A stretch of DNA of 39,743 bases from Halothiobacillus sp. (GTDB lineage: Bacteria > Pseudomonadota > Gammaproteobacteria > Halothiobacillales > Halothiobacillaceae): contig JAABTF010000021.1 in the NCBI GenBank assembly GCA_011389965.1, forward strand, positions 1-39,743, written 5' to 3'. The translations under genes and the position numbers were made by a program. Each line of letters starts with the position of its first letter. Positions within the stretch are counted from its first letter, which is position 1. Shown here piece by piece: positions 9,330 to 19,710 of this stretch. The notes beneath the pieces are model-generated. The model was not told the origin of the DNA. It did not search any database and was given only the letters and a program-made list of their open reading frames with translations.

Positions 9330-11549
9330 ATGAGTCCCGGCCGGCAAACTGGCTCTGTCACCATCCAGCAACGAAGATATCCATTGATGCAGACCCGTGG
9401 CGACGACCATCTCCCCCACACCGACGATGCCGAGCACAGTGGCAGCTTCTGGCGCGTTGGCCAGGCCGACCGTGTCGGCCTGGTGGTCGACGGCGAAAAC
9501 TGGTTTCCCGCCTTCGCCGATCTCCTCAGCCAGGCCCGCCAGCAGGCCATCATTCTCTGCTGGGATGTCGACAGCCGCGTGGCCATGTATCGCCCCTGCG
9601 ATGCCGACCGGGCCCCCTGTCACCTGACCGCGGTCCTGCAGCGGGCCCTAACGAACAACCCCGCGCTCGAGGTCCACCTGCTGCCGTGGGACTTCGCCAT
9701 GATCTACGCCTTCGAACGCGAATGGCTGCCGCTGTTCAACCGGCCGCTGGCAGGCCATCCACGCCTGCACGTGACCTTCGACGGCGAACATCCGCTGGGC
9801 GCCTCGCAGCATCAGAAGTTGCTGGTGATCGACGATCGTGCCGCCCTGGTGGGCGGATTCGACCCGTCGAAATGGCGCTGGGACCACCGCGAGCACGCCC
9901 CGGACGACGAGGTCCGTCACGATCCCGACGGCCACCCCTTCCCGCCATTCCATGATCTGGCCTTTGCCGTTACCGGCCCGGTCTGCCGCGACCTGGGCGA
10001 ACTGGCCCGGCAACGCTGGCAACGAGCCACCGGCCAATCGCTCGCCCCGCCTGCGGCGCCCACCAGCCCGGCACCCTGGCCCGGCGAGCGGGTGAGTGTC
10101 GAGCTGGCGGATGCCCGCATCGGCATCACGCGGACCCTACCGGCCTGGCGCGACCAGGCCGAGGTGCGCGAGATCGAAGCGACGCTCTGCCACCTGATCG
10201 CCGAGGCCCGCGACTGCATCTACATCGAGAACCAGTACTTCACCAGCCACCGTATCGGCGAGGCCCTCATCGAGCGACTCGAGTCCGCAAGCGGCCCCGA
10301 GGTGATCCTGGTCCTGCCGCGAGAAAAGGATGGCTGGCTGGAGCGATTGACCATGGACGTCCTGCGCGCCCGGTTGATAAATCGCCTGCGCCGGGCGGAT
10401 CGCCACGACCGGCTGCGGATGCTCTATCCCGCCGTGGCCAAGCTCGAGCCGCAGATGATCAGTGTGCACAGCAAGCTGGTCATCGGGGATGACCGCCAGA
10501 TCAATCTGGGCTCGGCCAACACTTCCAACCGCTCGATGGGTTTCGATAGCGAGCTCAATCTTTCCCTACTGGGAGACAGCGAGGCCTCGCGCCGAGCGAT
10601 CGTCGCCATGCGCCACGAACTGCTCGCCGAGCACCTGGGCCGCTCTCCGGCTGCGGTCGCGGCGGCAGTCGACTGCCATGGCTCGGTGATCGCGGCCATC
10701 GAGGCGCTCAACCAGCCCGATCAGGATCGCTGGCTCGAGCCGCTGGAAATCCGGCTCGACCCGACAATCAACCGGCAAATCCCCGATTCGGCGGTGATCG
10801 ACCCGGAACGTGCCCGCCCGCCCGAGGAACTGATCGACATGTTTATCGAGAATCGGGCCCGCCGGCCAATCAGACGTAAGGCGGCAGCTTTCGCGGCCCT
10901 GATCGCGGCATTGGTCGGGATCGCTCTGCTGCTCAAGTTCACGCCCCTGGGCGACCACGTCGCGCCACGAGAACTGCTGGCATGCCTGGCCGAATTGCGC
11001 CACATGGAAGGAGGGCTCTCGATTTTCTTCGCCCTGGCCAGCCTCGCGCTCCTGTTGGGGGCGCCCGCGACGCCGATGGTGATCGCAGCCGGGTTGCTCT
11101 TCGGGGCTTGGGCCGGCTTCGGAGTCGCCTACAGCGCCCTGACACTGGCGGCACTTAGTGGCTTTATCGCAGGCCATTTTCTTGGCAACGATGCACTTCG
11201 ACGCCTCGCGGGCAAGCGGCTCGACCGCCTCAGCCGCCACCTGGCCCAACGCGGCATCCTGACGGTCTTCTCCTTGCGCCTGATGCCCTTGGCCCCATTC
11301 ACGGTGGTCAACCTGGTCGCCGGGGCAAGCCGTATTCGGTTTCGCGACTTTCTCATCGGCAGTCTCGCCGGCCTCGCACCGGGGACCGTTGCCCTGACGA
11401 TCTTCTCCGACCAACTGCTGCGCACCGTGATGGATCCGAGTCCGGCCACGCTCACCGTGCTGGCCCTGCTGACCGCCCTCTTCATCGGCATCGGCTGGGG
11501 GTTGTCACGCTGGCTGGCCCTACGGGAACAGGCCTCGGGGTCGCGATGA
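9330..11549 (+). CDS. Phospholipase D/cardiolipin synthase-like protein fused to a C-terminal VTT (TVP38/TMEM64, DedA-like) membrane domain
   Basis: Two HxK motifs (HQKLLVIDDRAALVGG, HSKLVIGDDRQINLGSAN); C-terminal helices with LRLMPLAPFTVVNLVAGASRIRFRDFLIGSLAGLAPGT. Alternative start ATG 9387. Confidence 0.9.
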   Translation: MSPGRQTGSVTIQQRRYPLMQTRGDDHLPHTDDAEHSGSFWRVGQADRVGLVVDGENWFPAFADLLSQARQQAIILCWDVDSRVAMYRPCDADRAPCHLTAVLQRALTNNPALEVHLLPWDFAMIYAFEREWLPLFNRPLAGHPRLHVTFDGEHPLGASQHQKLLVIDDRAALVGGFDPSKWRWDHREHAPDDEVRHDPDGHPFPPFHDLAFAVTGPVCRDLGELARQRWQRATGQSLAPPAAPTSPAPWPGERVSVELADARIGITRTLPAWRDQAEVREIEATLCHLIAEARDCIYIENQYFTSHRIGEALIERLESASGPEVILVLPREKDGWLERLTMDVLRARLINRLRRADRHDRLRMLYPAVAKLEPQMISVHSKLVIGDDRQINLGSANTSNRSMGFDSELNLSLLGDSEASRRAIVAMRHELLAEHLGRSPAAVAAAVDCHGSVIAAIEALNQPDQDRWLEPLEIRLDPTINRQIPDSAVIDPERARPPEELIDMFIENRARRPIRRKAAAFAALIAALVGIALLLKFTPLGDHVAPRELLACLAELRHMEGGLSIFFALASLALLLGAPATPMVIAAGLLFGAWAGFGVAYSALTLAALSGFIAGHFLGNDALRRLAGKRLDRLSRHLAQRGILTVFSLRLMPLAPFTVVNLVAGASRIRFRDFLIGSLAGLAPGTVALTIFSDQLLRTVMDPSPATLTVLALLTALFIGIGWGLSRWLALREQASGSR

Positions 11550-12283
11550 CGGCAAAGATTACACCCCCCCGACGACTGCGCGTGGTGACCTGGAACATCC
11601 ACAGCTGTATCGACCACCGTGGCCGCTACACGCCCGAGCGCACCGCGCGCATCATCCGGTTGCTCCACCCAGACATCATCGCCCTGCAGGAGGCCAATCT
11701 CGCCCCGGAGCCGACCGAAGACCGCCTCCTGCGGGCCGCGCGCGCCACGCTACCCCACTGGCTGTTCGCCCCCACCCATGAGCGCGGCTGCATCCATCGC
11801 CCGGGCGAAACGACCGGCTTTGGCAACCTGATCCTGTCGCGCTGGCCGCTCACCCCCGAAGAGCCGCTGGAGCTTTCCCATCGTCAGCGCGAGCCCCGCC
11901 AGGCCCTGCGGGCAAGGGTGGACATGCCGGACGATGAACTGCATTTTTGGGTGGTGCACCTGGGGCTGGGGGTGGCCGAACGACGCGAGCAGGGGCAGCG
12001 CATCGCCGAGGCCCTGACCGACTTGCCGCTCGACGCCCCCCTTGTCCTGGCGGGCGACTTCAACGAATGGCTGCCCCGAGCCCGCAGCCTGCGGGTGCTG
12101 CACCGGCAATTGACCCGGCTGCCGGCCCGGCGCAGCTTCCCCGCCGGCCGACCGCTACTGCCTCTCGATCAGATCTGGATCCGCGGGCCGCTGCACGCCC
12201 ACCATCTCAATGCGGTGCGCGATCCCATCATCCCGCGGATTTCCGACCATCTGCCGATCGTGGCGGACCTGTCACTGGGCTGA
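11546..12283 (+). CDS. Endonuclease/exonuclease/phosphatase (EEP) family protein
   Basis: VVTWNIHSCIDHRGR, IALQEAN, LAGDFNEW, SDHLPIVADL; 4-nt ATGA overlap with the upstream gene. Confidence 0.9.
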   Translation: MTAKITPPRRLRVVTWNIHSCIDHRGRYTPERTARIIRLLHPDIIALQEANLAPEPTEDRLLRAARATLPHWLFAPTHERGCIHRPGETTGFGNLILSRWPLTPEEPLELSHRQREPRQALRARVDMPDDELHFWVVHLGLGVAERREQGQRIAEALTDLPLDAPLVLAGDFNEWLPRARSLRVLHRQLTRLPARRSFPAGRPLLPLDQIWIRGPLHAHHLNAVRDPIIPRISDHLPIVADLSLG

Positions 12284-12303
12284 CGCCCGACAGGGAGTGG
12301 ACT

Positions 12304-12324
12304 ATTCGTGCAGACCTTCCCTAG
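12304..12324 (-). repeat. Solo copy of the terminal 21 bp of the 35988-36162 palindromic element
   Basis: attcgtgcagaccttccctag is the exact reverse complement of ctagggaaggtctgcacgaat at 35986-36006. Confidence 0.8.
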
Positions 12325-12336
12325 GCCATGCCAACC

Positions 12337-13008
12337 TCACTCGGCCTCTTGCAACCAACCGGTGACCACCTCGCGCGCCTGTTTGACGTGAGTGCCCTTG
12401 GTGCCGGAGAAGGTCATCCAGTGGCCATTGGGGAGAGGGTATTCCCGCTCCAGGCGGGCGACCGTCTGCTTGGCCTGACCAAAACTGATCTTGTCCGCCT
12501 TGGTCAACAGGACGAGGACTGGCAGACCGCGGCTAAGGGCGTATTCGAGCATCTGCTGGTCAAGCTCCTTGGCCGGGTGGCGGATATCCATGATCACGAC
12601 CACGCCCACCAGCGACTGGCGCTCGGCGAAATACTGCGCCATCGACTCGCCCCAGGCACGACGCACCGCCTGGGGCACCTTGGCAAAGCCGTAGCCGGGC
12701 AGATCGACCAGGCGGTAGCGGGCGTCTTCCTTCTCGCCGCCCAGGCCGAACAGGTTGATCATCTGCGTGCGCCCCGGGGTGCGCGAGGTCCGTGCGAGCG
12801 CCTTCTGCCCCACCAGGGCATTGAGCGCGGTGGACTTGCCGGCGTTGGACCGGCCGGCGAAGGCCACCTCGGCTCCCCGGTCCTCGCCGATATCGGCCAG
12901 GCGCGGGGCGCTCTTGATGAAGGTGGCAGCATCGAACAGGCGACGGGCGGGACGGTTGGCGTCTTCGGTCATCGGATTCAACCAGGTAGGGGAGTCTTGG
13001 CGGCTCAT
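12337..13008 (-). CDS. engB: Ribosome biogenesis GTP-binding protein EngB/YihA
   Basis: GRSNAGKST, TSRTPGRTQMINLFG, DLPGYGFAKV, LTKADK. Confidence 0.95.
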   Translation of the reverse strand: MSRQDSPTWLNPMTEDANRPARRLFDAATFIKSAPRLADIGEDRGAEVAFAGRSNAGKSTALNALVGQKALARTSRTPGRTQMINLFGLGGEKEDARYRLVDLPGYGFAKVPQAVRRAWGESMAQYFAERQSLVGVVVIMDIRHPAKELDQQMLEYALSRGLPVLVLLTKADKISFGQAKQTVARLEREYPLPNGHWMTFSGTKGTHVKQAREVVTGWLQEAE

Positions 13009-13126
13009 CCTGCCATGCCGCGAGGTTGCAAGCGAGTGACTTATGCGGTTTGATTACGGGTCGTTTTTACTCGGTCGAGCCGGAACTTGCCGCCGGCGCC
13101 ATGCGAACACCAACGAGATTGCAGTG

Positions 13127-13768
13127 ATGATGACAGCTAACCACCCCTTGCCGCGCCGCGGCCGTCTCTCCGCCGGCATCCTGCTGGGCCTGTCTTTTCT
13201 CCTCGGGAGCATCCAGGCGCATGCGCAGGAAACCGGCTCGGTCACCGCCGGTCGCGAGGCATCCCAGGCCTGCGCCGCCTGCCATGGCGCGCAGGGAAAC
13301 AGCAACAATCCGGCCTTTCCCTCGATCGCCGGGCAGCCGTCTTCCTATCTGGCCAATCAGCTCCGCGCCTACCGGGATGGCACGCGCGAGAATGCCATCA
13401 TGAACGGCCAGGCTGCCAACCTCAGCGACCAGGACATCCTCGACCTCGCCGCCTTCTATGCCGCTCAGGAGCGCAAGGTGGCCAGGCCGGCCGAAACCGG
13501 CTCCGATGAGGGCCGCGTGCTCTACCACCATGGTCGCGAGGGCGTGGCCGCCTGCGCGGCATGCCATGGCGCCGAAGGCCACGGCAACCAACCGGCCGGC
13601 TTCCCCGCCCTGCGTGGCCTGACAGCCCCCTATGTTGTGCAGTCGCTCCAGGACTATCGCAGCGAAAGCCGCGTGGGCGGCCGAGCCGCACTGATGCACC
13701 CGCTGGCCGCGGAGCTCAGCGATCAGGAAATCGAGGCGCTGGCCGCTCACATCGCCACTTTCGACTGA
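13127..13768 (+). CDS. Diheme cytochrome c (c4-like), secreted
   Basis: Signal peptide followed by two CxxCH sites (CAACHGAQGN, CAACHGAEGH). Confidence 0.92.
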   Translation: MMTANHPLPRRGRLSAGILLGLSFLLGSIQAHAQETGSVTAGREASQACAACHGAQGNSNNPAFPSIAGQPSSYLANQLRAYRDGTRENAIMNGQAANLSDQDILDLAAFYAAQERKVARPAETGSDEGRVLYHHGREGVAACAACHGAEGHGNQPAGFPALRGLTAPYVVQSLQDYRSESRVGGRAALMHPLAAELSDQEIEALAAHIATFD

Positions 13769-13901
13769 CGGCCTACCGGCTGGTACGGTCCTCGCCCCGG
13801 GAACCTCGGGCGCCGTTCGCCATCAGACACCATGGCCGAGCGTCCGCACACCCCGGGCGACCAGGCTCATTACGCCCCCAGATTCCAAGCAAGGTCCGCC
13901 G

Positions 13902-15986
13902 ATGACTTCCCAGGCACAATCCGCTTCTCCACGCCGTCGCCGCAGCCTCTGGTCGCGGCTGTTCACTTGGCTGACCTCGATGAACCTGGCGATCGCCCTG
14001 CTCTCGATCCTGGCGATCGCCTCGGTGATCGGCACCGTGCTGCAGCAGAACCAGCCGTTCAACGACTATCTGATCGAGTTCGGTCCATTCTGGTTCGAGG
14101 TGTTCGGCACCCTCGGCCTGTTCGACGTCTACTCGGTGGGCTGGTTCGTGGTCATCCTGCTGTTCCTGCTCGCCTCCACCAGCGCCTGCCTGATTCGCAA
14201 CACGCCGGTCTTCCTGCGCGACATCCGCAGCTTCCGCCTCAACGCCCAGGAGAAGTCGCTGCAGGCCTTCAAGCACTCGCAGCAATTCGACAGCCCGCTG
14301 CCGGCCGATGAGATCATCCAGCGCAGCCAAGGGCTGTTCGCTCGTCTGGGCTACAAGGCACGGGTCAAGCAGCGTGATGGCGAAATACTGATCGCCGCGC
14401 GCAAGGGTGGACTCAACCGCATCGGCTATATCCTCACCCACCTGGGGATGGTGGTGATTCTGGTCGGCGGCCTGATCGACAGCAAGATGTACCTCAAGAC
14501 ACTCAACACACTGGGTGTGGTCGAGGTCGAGACCCGTGACCTGCCGGTGAGCCAGGTGCCCGAGGAGTCCCACCTGCCGCCGGGCTCACTGGCCGGTTTC
14601 CGCGGCTCGGTGAACATCCCCGAGGGCAAGTGGGGCGACGTGGCATTCATCGGCCTGAAGGACGGCTACGTGGTGCAGAACCTGCCGTTCAAGATCGAGG
14701 TGAACGACTTCTTCGTCGAGTTCTATGACACGGGCATGCCCAAGTCCTTCAACTCAAACGTCACGCTGACCGACAAGGACACCGGCGAGACCCTAACCGA
14801 GACCATCCGGGTCAACCACCCGCTCAAGTACCAGGGATACAACATCTTCCAGTCGAGCTTCGGCGACGGCGGCAGCGAAATCGAGTTCGACGCCTGGCAA
14901 TTGGCCGGCAAGACCGGCACCCGCCAGGCGCTCGAGGGCACCGTCAACCAGGACCGCACCTTCGAGTTCGCCGGCGAGAAGCACACCATCGAGTTCACCG
15001 ACTTCTCGCTGTACAACGTCAACCCCACCGAGGGGCCGGACGGCAGCACGGAGAACACCAACTTCGGCCCGTCGGTGACCTTCCGGGTGCGCGACGCCGC
15101 CGGCCAGGCGGTGGAGTACGAGAACTATTTCCAGCCGGTGGACTTCGACGGCACACGCTATTTCCTCAGCGGCGTGACTCGCAGCGTTGGCGGTCCGCAA
15201 CAGTTCCTCTTCATTCCCGCCGACCGGAACAACTCCATCGAGACCTTCATGGCGTTCTATGCCAAGCTCAACGACGAGAAGGCCATCGCCCGCATCGCCG
15301 CCGAGCTGATCGGCCAGACGCGCGCGTCGGAAGGTGACCAGGAGATGCGCAGTTCGGCCGCGCGCTCCATCAGCAACCTGGTCCAGGTCTTCGTTGCCGA
15401 CGGTTTCTCGGGACTGAGCGAGACGGTCAACGAAACCCTCGCCCAGCGGGGGCTTTCCGGCGAAGCGGCGGACCGGGCGCAGGAATCCTCGTTCCGCGTG
15501 GTGCAGTCGGTGTTTATGCGCGCCTACATGGAAACCCTGCAGGAACAGGGCGTGGAAGAATTTTCCCAGCGCGACGAGACGTTCTTCGAGGATGCGCTGG
15601 ACGTGGTAACGGTGATCCCCGACTACGGCTCACCGATCTATGTCGCACCGACCGGCTTCACTCACATCCAGTCCACCGGCCTGGAGATCACCCGCTCACC
15701 CGGCATGTTCTGGGTGTACCTGGGCTCGCTGATGCTGACGATGGGCATCTTCATGCTGTTCTACATCCACTATCGTCGGCTCTGGGTATTGATCAAGCCG
15801 ACCGGATCGGACCATGATGACGACGCGGCACACCACCGACTGGTGATCGCCGGCACGGATGCCCGCAAGAACATTGATTTCGACCAGGCGTTTGCCCAGT
15901 TCAGCAATGAACTTCAGCGGCAAACCGGGTCAAACGGAAAGAAAAACCCACCGTCCGACCCGGATAATTCCGGCCGGCCGGAATAA
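13902..15986 (+). CDS. resB: System II cytochrome c biogenesis protein ResB/Ccs1
   Basis: LTSMNLAIALLSILAIASVIGTVLQQNQP; large periplasmic domain; HPLKYQGYNIFQSSF; C-terminal TM helix; precedes resC. Confidence 0.93.
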   Translation: MTSQAQSASPRRRRSLWSRLFTWLTSMNLAIALLSILAIASVIGTVLQQNQPFNDYLIEFGPFWFEVFGTLGLFDVYSVGWFVVILLFLLASTSACLIRNTPVFLRDIRSFRLNAQEKSLQAFKHSQQFDSPLPADEIIQRSQGLFARLGYKARVKQRDGEILIAARKGGLNRIGYILTHLGMVVILVGGLIDSKMYLKTLNTLGVVEVETRDLPVSQVPEESHLPPGSLAGFRGSVNIPEGKWGDVAFIGLKDGYVVQNLPFKIEVNDFFVEFYDTGMPKSFNSNVTLTDKDTGETLTETIRVNHPLKYQGYNIFQSSFGDGGSEIEFDAWQLAGKTGTRQALEGTVNQDRTFEFAGEKHTIEFTDFSLYNVNPTEGPDGSTENTNFGPSVTFRVRDAAGQAVEYENYFQPVDFDGTRYFLSGVTRSVGGPQQFLFIPADRNNSIETFMAFYAKLNDEKAIARIAAELIGQTRASEGDQEMRSSAARSISNLVQVFVADGFSGLSETVNETLAQRGLSGEAADRAQESSFRVVQSVFMRAYMETLQEQGVEEFSQRDETFFEDALDVVTVIPDYGSPIYVAPTGFTHIQSTGLEITRSPGMFWVYLGSLMLTMGIFMLFYIHYRRLWVLIKPTGSDHDDDAAHHRLVIAGTDARKNIDFDQAFAQFSNELQRQTGSNGKKNPPSDPDNSGRPE

Positions 15987-16018
15987 CGGCAAGACAATCC
16001 GCGCAGGAGAAACCGCCC

Positions 16019-17227
16019 ATGTCCGTGCCCAACGAACAGATGATCAACGGGTATCAACCCGGCTCCGAACTTCCCGAACGGCGCAGCTTCGGCCTGATCG
16101 ACGCCCTGTGGGCCATCGCGATGCTGGTCGGCGCCGGCATCGGCTACGCCCAGTACAGCGCGTCGCTCGATTATTACGCCACCGGCACGCTGTTCGGTGC
16201 CGCCATCGGCCTGGGCTTTTTGGGCTGGATCTGGCCGGCCACCCGCTGGCTCACAGCCGTGGTCGCCGCGGTCTCGTTGTTCACCCTGTGGCAATACAAC
16301 ATCCTGGGAGCCGATGGCGCAGTGGGTCTGGCCGCGCTGGAGGACTTCCAGGAATCCAACTTCCTGTTCAAATTCCTGCTCTCCAGCCAGGCGGCCACCA
16401 TGTGGATGGTGGCTCTATTCTTCCTCTCCATCCCCACCTACTTCATCAGCACGCTGGCGCGCTCGGAATACGGGCTCAAGGTGGGCAGCGCCCTGGTCTG
16501 GAGCGGTGCGGCCATGGGCTTCATCGGGTTTTTCTCCCGCTGGCGCGAGGGCTACCTGATCAATCTCGACTACGGCCACATCCCGGTGAGCAATCTCTAC
16601 GAGGTGTTCATCGTCTTCGCCGTCTTCACCGCCTTGCTGTATCTCTACTACGAAAAGCGCTACAACAACCGCAGCCTGGGCGGCTTTGTGATGCTGATCG
16701 TCGGCATCGCGCTGGGCTTTCTGCTCTGGTACCAGTTCACCCGTGATGCCGAGGCCATCGCGCCACTGGTCCCCGCGCTCAACAGTTGGTGGATGAAGAT
16801 CCACGTCCCGGCGAACTTCATCGGCTACGGTACCTTCGCCATCGCCGCGATGGTGGGCGTGGCCTATTTGATCAAGGACAAGATGGGTGGCGACGGCCCC
16901 AACGATCGCCTGCCGTCGCTGGCCGTGATGGACGATATCCAGTACAAAGCCATCGCGCTGGGCTTCGCCTTCTTCACCATCGCCACCATCCTCGGCGCCA
17001 TGTGGGCCGCCGAGGCTTGGGGCGGCTACTGGAGCTGGGATCCCAAGGAGACCTGGGCCCTGATCGTGTGGCTGAACTACGCGGCCTGGCTGCACATGCG
17101 CCTGACCAAGGGCTGGCGCGGCCCGGTCATGGCCTGGTGGAGCATCGCCGGCCTGTTCATCACCAGCTTCGCCTTCCTGGGCGTGAACATGTTCCTCTCG
17201 GGATTGCACTCCTACGGCGAGTTGTAA
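16019..17227 (+). CDS. resC: System II cytochrome c biogenesis protein ResC/CcsA (heme-handling WWD-type)
   Basis: WAAEAWGGYWSWDPKETWALIVWLNYAAWLHMR tryptophan-rich motif. Confidence 0.95.
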   Translation: MSVPNEQMINGYQPGSELPERRSFGLIDALWAIAMLVGAGIGYAQYSASLDYYATGTLFGAAIGLGFLGWIWPATRWLTAVVAAVSLFTLWQYNILGADGAVGLAALEDFQESNFLFKFLLSSQAATMWMVALFFLSIPTYFISTLARSEYGLKVGSALVWSGAAMGFIGFFSRWREGYLINLDYGHIPVSNLYEVFIVFAVFTALLYLYYEKRYNNRSLGGFVMLIVGIALGFLLWYQFTRDAEAIAPLVPALNSWWMKIHVPANFIGYGTFAIAAMVGVAYLIKDKMGGDGPNDRLPSLAVMDDIQYKAIALGFAFFTIATILGAMWAAEAWGGYWSWDPKETWALIVWLNYAAWLHMRLTKGWRGPVMAWWSIAGLFITSFAFLGVNMFLSGLHSYGEL

Positions 17228-17383
17228 CCCACTCGCCCGTGCACGACCGGATGGGGCAGTCGGCTGCAGAAGTGGCGGGCTTGCCCCATACTTCGTTCCA
17301 ACTCATGGCAATGGGTCCTACCATGGGACCTGGCGTCGGGTTGCGGCGCCCCGAATACGCAATCAATACAATGGAATGACCTC

Positions 17384-18070
17384 ATGACCGCATCCCTAAT
17401 CCGTTCACACCGGCTCTTCCACGCCTTGCGCCGCCTCGCGGCCCTGCCCGGGCTGACCCTGCTGGCCCTGTCGCTCGGCTCGATCGCCCCGGCCCATGCG
17501 GCCGCCGAAGGCGAGGGCTTCCGCACGGTGGACACCAACGTCGAGTCGCCGGCAGGCCAGATCCTGGTCCAGGAGTTCTTCTGGTACGGCTGCCCGCACT
17601 GCTACCACTTGGAGGCGGAACTCGAGCCCTGGCTCGAACGACTCTCCGACGACGTGGTCTTCGAGCGCCGCGCACTGGCCCTCGGCCAGCACTGGCTGCC
17701 ACTGACGCAGGCCTTCTACGCCGCCGAGTTGCTGGACGCGGTCGAGGAGACGCACCACGAGGTGTTCCTCGCCATCCACGAGGAAGGCAAACGACTGCAG
17801 GACGCCGAGGCCATCGCCGACTTCTATGCCGGTCAGGGCATCGACCGTGCCACCTTCCTCGAGGCATTCAACGGCTTCGCCGTCCAGAACCAGGTTCGCA
17901 AGACCGCCCAGATAGCCCAGGCCGCCGGCGTGCGCGGCGTGCCCTCGATCCTGATCGACGGCCGCTACCTGGTGACCGGTCGCTTGGCGGGGGGCAACGC
18001 CCAGATGCTGAAGGTGGCCGACGGGTTGATCGCGAAGATCCGCAGGGAGAAGGACAGCCAGGCCCAATGA
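17384..18070 (+). CDS. dsbA: Thiol:disulfide interchange protein DsbA-like
   Basis: Signal peptide; EFFWYGCPHCYHLE active site (CPHC); GVRGVPSILIDGRYLV cis-Pro region. Confidence 0.93.
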   Translation: MTASLIRSHRLFHALRRLAALPGLTLLALSLGSIAPAHAAAEGEGFRTVDTNVESPAGQILVQEFFWYGCPHCYHLEAELEPWLERLSDDVVFERRALALGQHWLPLTQAFYAAELLDAVEETHHEVFLAIHEEGKRLQDAEAIADFYAGQGIDRATFLEAFNGFAVQNQVRKTAQIAQAAGVRGVPSILIDGRYLVTGRLAGGNAQMLKVADGLIAKIRREKDSQAQ

Positions 18071-19710
18071 GTACCGGTGCCCAACTCCTGCTGCGCTGCC
18101 TGGAAAACGAGGGCGTCGAGTACGTCTTCGGCATTCCCGGCGAGGAAAATCTCGACTTCGTCGACGCACTCAACGAGTCGTCGATCGAACTGATCGTCAC
18201 CCGGCACGAACAGGGCGCGGCCTTCATGGCCGACATCGTCGGCCGGCTGACCGGCAAACCCGGCGTATGCTTTTCCACGCTCGGCCCCGGCGCGACCAAT
18301 CTGGTCACCGGCGTGGCGGATGCCAACATGGACCACGCCCCGCTGATTGCCATCGCCGGACAGGCGGGCATCGATCGACTGCACAAGGAATCCCACCAGG
18401 TGCTCGACCTGGTGCGGATGTTCGAACCCATCACCCGCTATGCCTCCCGGATCGTCACCCCGTCGGCCATTCCCGAGACGATTCGTCGCGCGACCAAGTT
18501 CGCCGAGGCCGGCAAGGGTGGAGCCAGCTTCATCGAACTGCCCGAGGACGTGGCGGCCATGCCGGCGGATGCACAATCCGCGCACCCCTTGCCCGTGACC
18601 GCCAACTGCGCCAGCCAGCCCCGCGAGGAAAACCTCGAGCGGGCCGCCGCCCTGCTGGGACAGGCGGAGCATCCCATCATCCTGGCCGGCCATGGCGTGG
18701 TGCGCGCCGGGGCCTCGGATGCGCTGGCCGAACTGGCCGAGCGACTGAATGTGCCGGTCGCCAACACCTTCATGGCCAAGGGCGTGATTCCCTTCCGCCA
18801 TCCCATGGCGCTGGGATCAGTTGGCCTGCAGTCCAAGGACTACGTCAACGTGGGCTTCGACCAGGCTGACGTGATCGTCTGCATTGGCTACGACCTGGTG
18901 GAGTACCACCCGCAACTGTGGCACCCCACCCGTGACCGGCAGATCATCCACGTCGACACCGAGGCCGCCGAGGTCGACGCCCACTATCCGGTCGCCGCCA
19001 GCGTGGTGGGAGACATCAATACCGCGATGCAACGCCTCGGCCAGATCGCCACGCCGCGCGACGGCCCCGCCTTCCGCGATCTGCGTGAGGCACTGATCGA
19101 GGACATGAACCGGCATGCCGACGACGACTGCATGCCGATCAAGCCGCAGAAGCTGATCTGGGATCTGCGGACCGCGCTCTCCAGCCGCGACATCGTCATC
19201 TCCGACGTTGGCGCCCACAAGATGTGGCTGGCGCGCATGTACCGCTCCGAACAGCCCAACAGCTGCATCATCTCCAACGGCTTTGCCAGCATGGGCATCG
19301 CCCTGCCCGGGGCGATCGCCGCCAAGCTGCTCTACCCGGAACGTCACATCGTGGCCGCCACCGGCGACGCGGGGTTCCTGATGAACGTCCAGGAACTGGA
19401 GACCGCGGTGCGCTGCCAGACGCCGATCATCGTGCTCATCTGGAACGACGGTGGCTACGGCCTGATCGACATGAAGCAGCGCCGCGGTTTTGGCCGCAGC
19501 ACCGGGGTGCACTTTGGCAACCCGGACTTCGTTCAGCTGGCCGAGAGCTTTGGCGCGAAGGGTTATCGGGTCGAGTCGGGCGACGGGCTGTTGCCGACCC
19601 TCCAGGATGCCATGGCCAGCAATGCCGTCTGCGTGATCGACGTGCCGGTGGACTACCGCGAGAACGAGCAACTCACCCGACGGCTCGGCGAGGCCCTGGT
19701 GGGCGGATGA
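18067..19710 (+). CDS. Acetolactate synthase large subunit-like ThDP enzyme
   Basis: FGIPGEENLDFVDAL, RHEQGAAFMADIVGR, TLGPGATNLVTG, GDAGFLMNVQELETAVR...WNDGGYGLID ThDP-binding motif; 4-nt overlap with dsbA. Confidence 0.9.
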   Translation: MSTGAQLLLRCLENEGVEYVFGIPGEENLDFVDALNESSIELIVTRHEQGAAFMADIVGRLTGKPGVCFSTLGPGATNLVTGVADANMDHAPLIAIAGQAGIDRLHKESHQVLDLVRMFEPITRYASRIVTPSAIPETIRRATKFAEAGKGGASFIELPEDVAAMPADAQSAHPLPVTANCASQPREENLERAAALLGQAEHPIILAGHGVVRAGASDALAELAERLNVPVANTFMAKGVIPFRHPMALGSVGLQSKDYVNVGFDQADVIVCIGYDLVEYHPQLWHPTRDRQIIHVDTEAAEVDAHYPVAASVVGDINTAMQRLGQIATPRDGPAFRDLREALIEDMNRHADDDCMPIKPQKLIWDLRTALSSRDIVISDVGAHKMWLARMYRSEQPNSCIISNGFASMGIALPGAIAAKLLYPERHIVAATGDAGFLMNVQELETAVRCQTPIIVLIWNDGGYGLIDMKQRRGFGRSTGVHFGNPDFVQLAESFGAKGYRVESGDGLLPTLQDAMASNAVCVIDVPVDYRENEQLTRRLGEALVGG

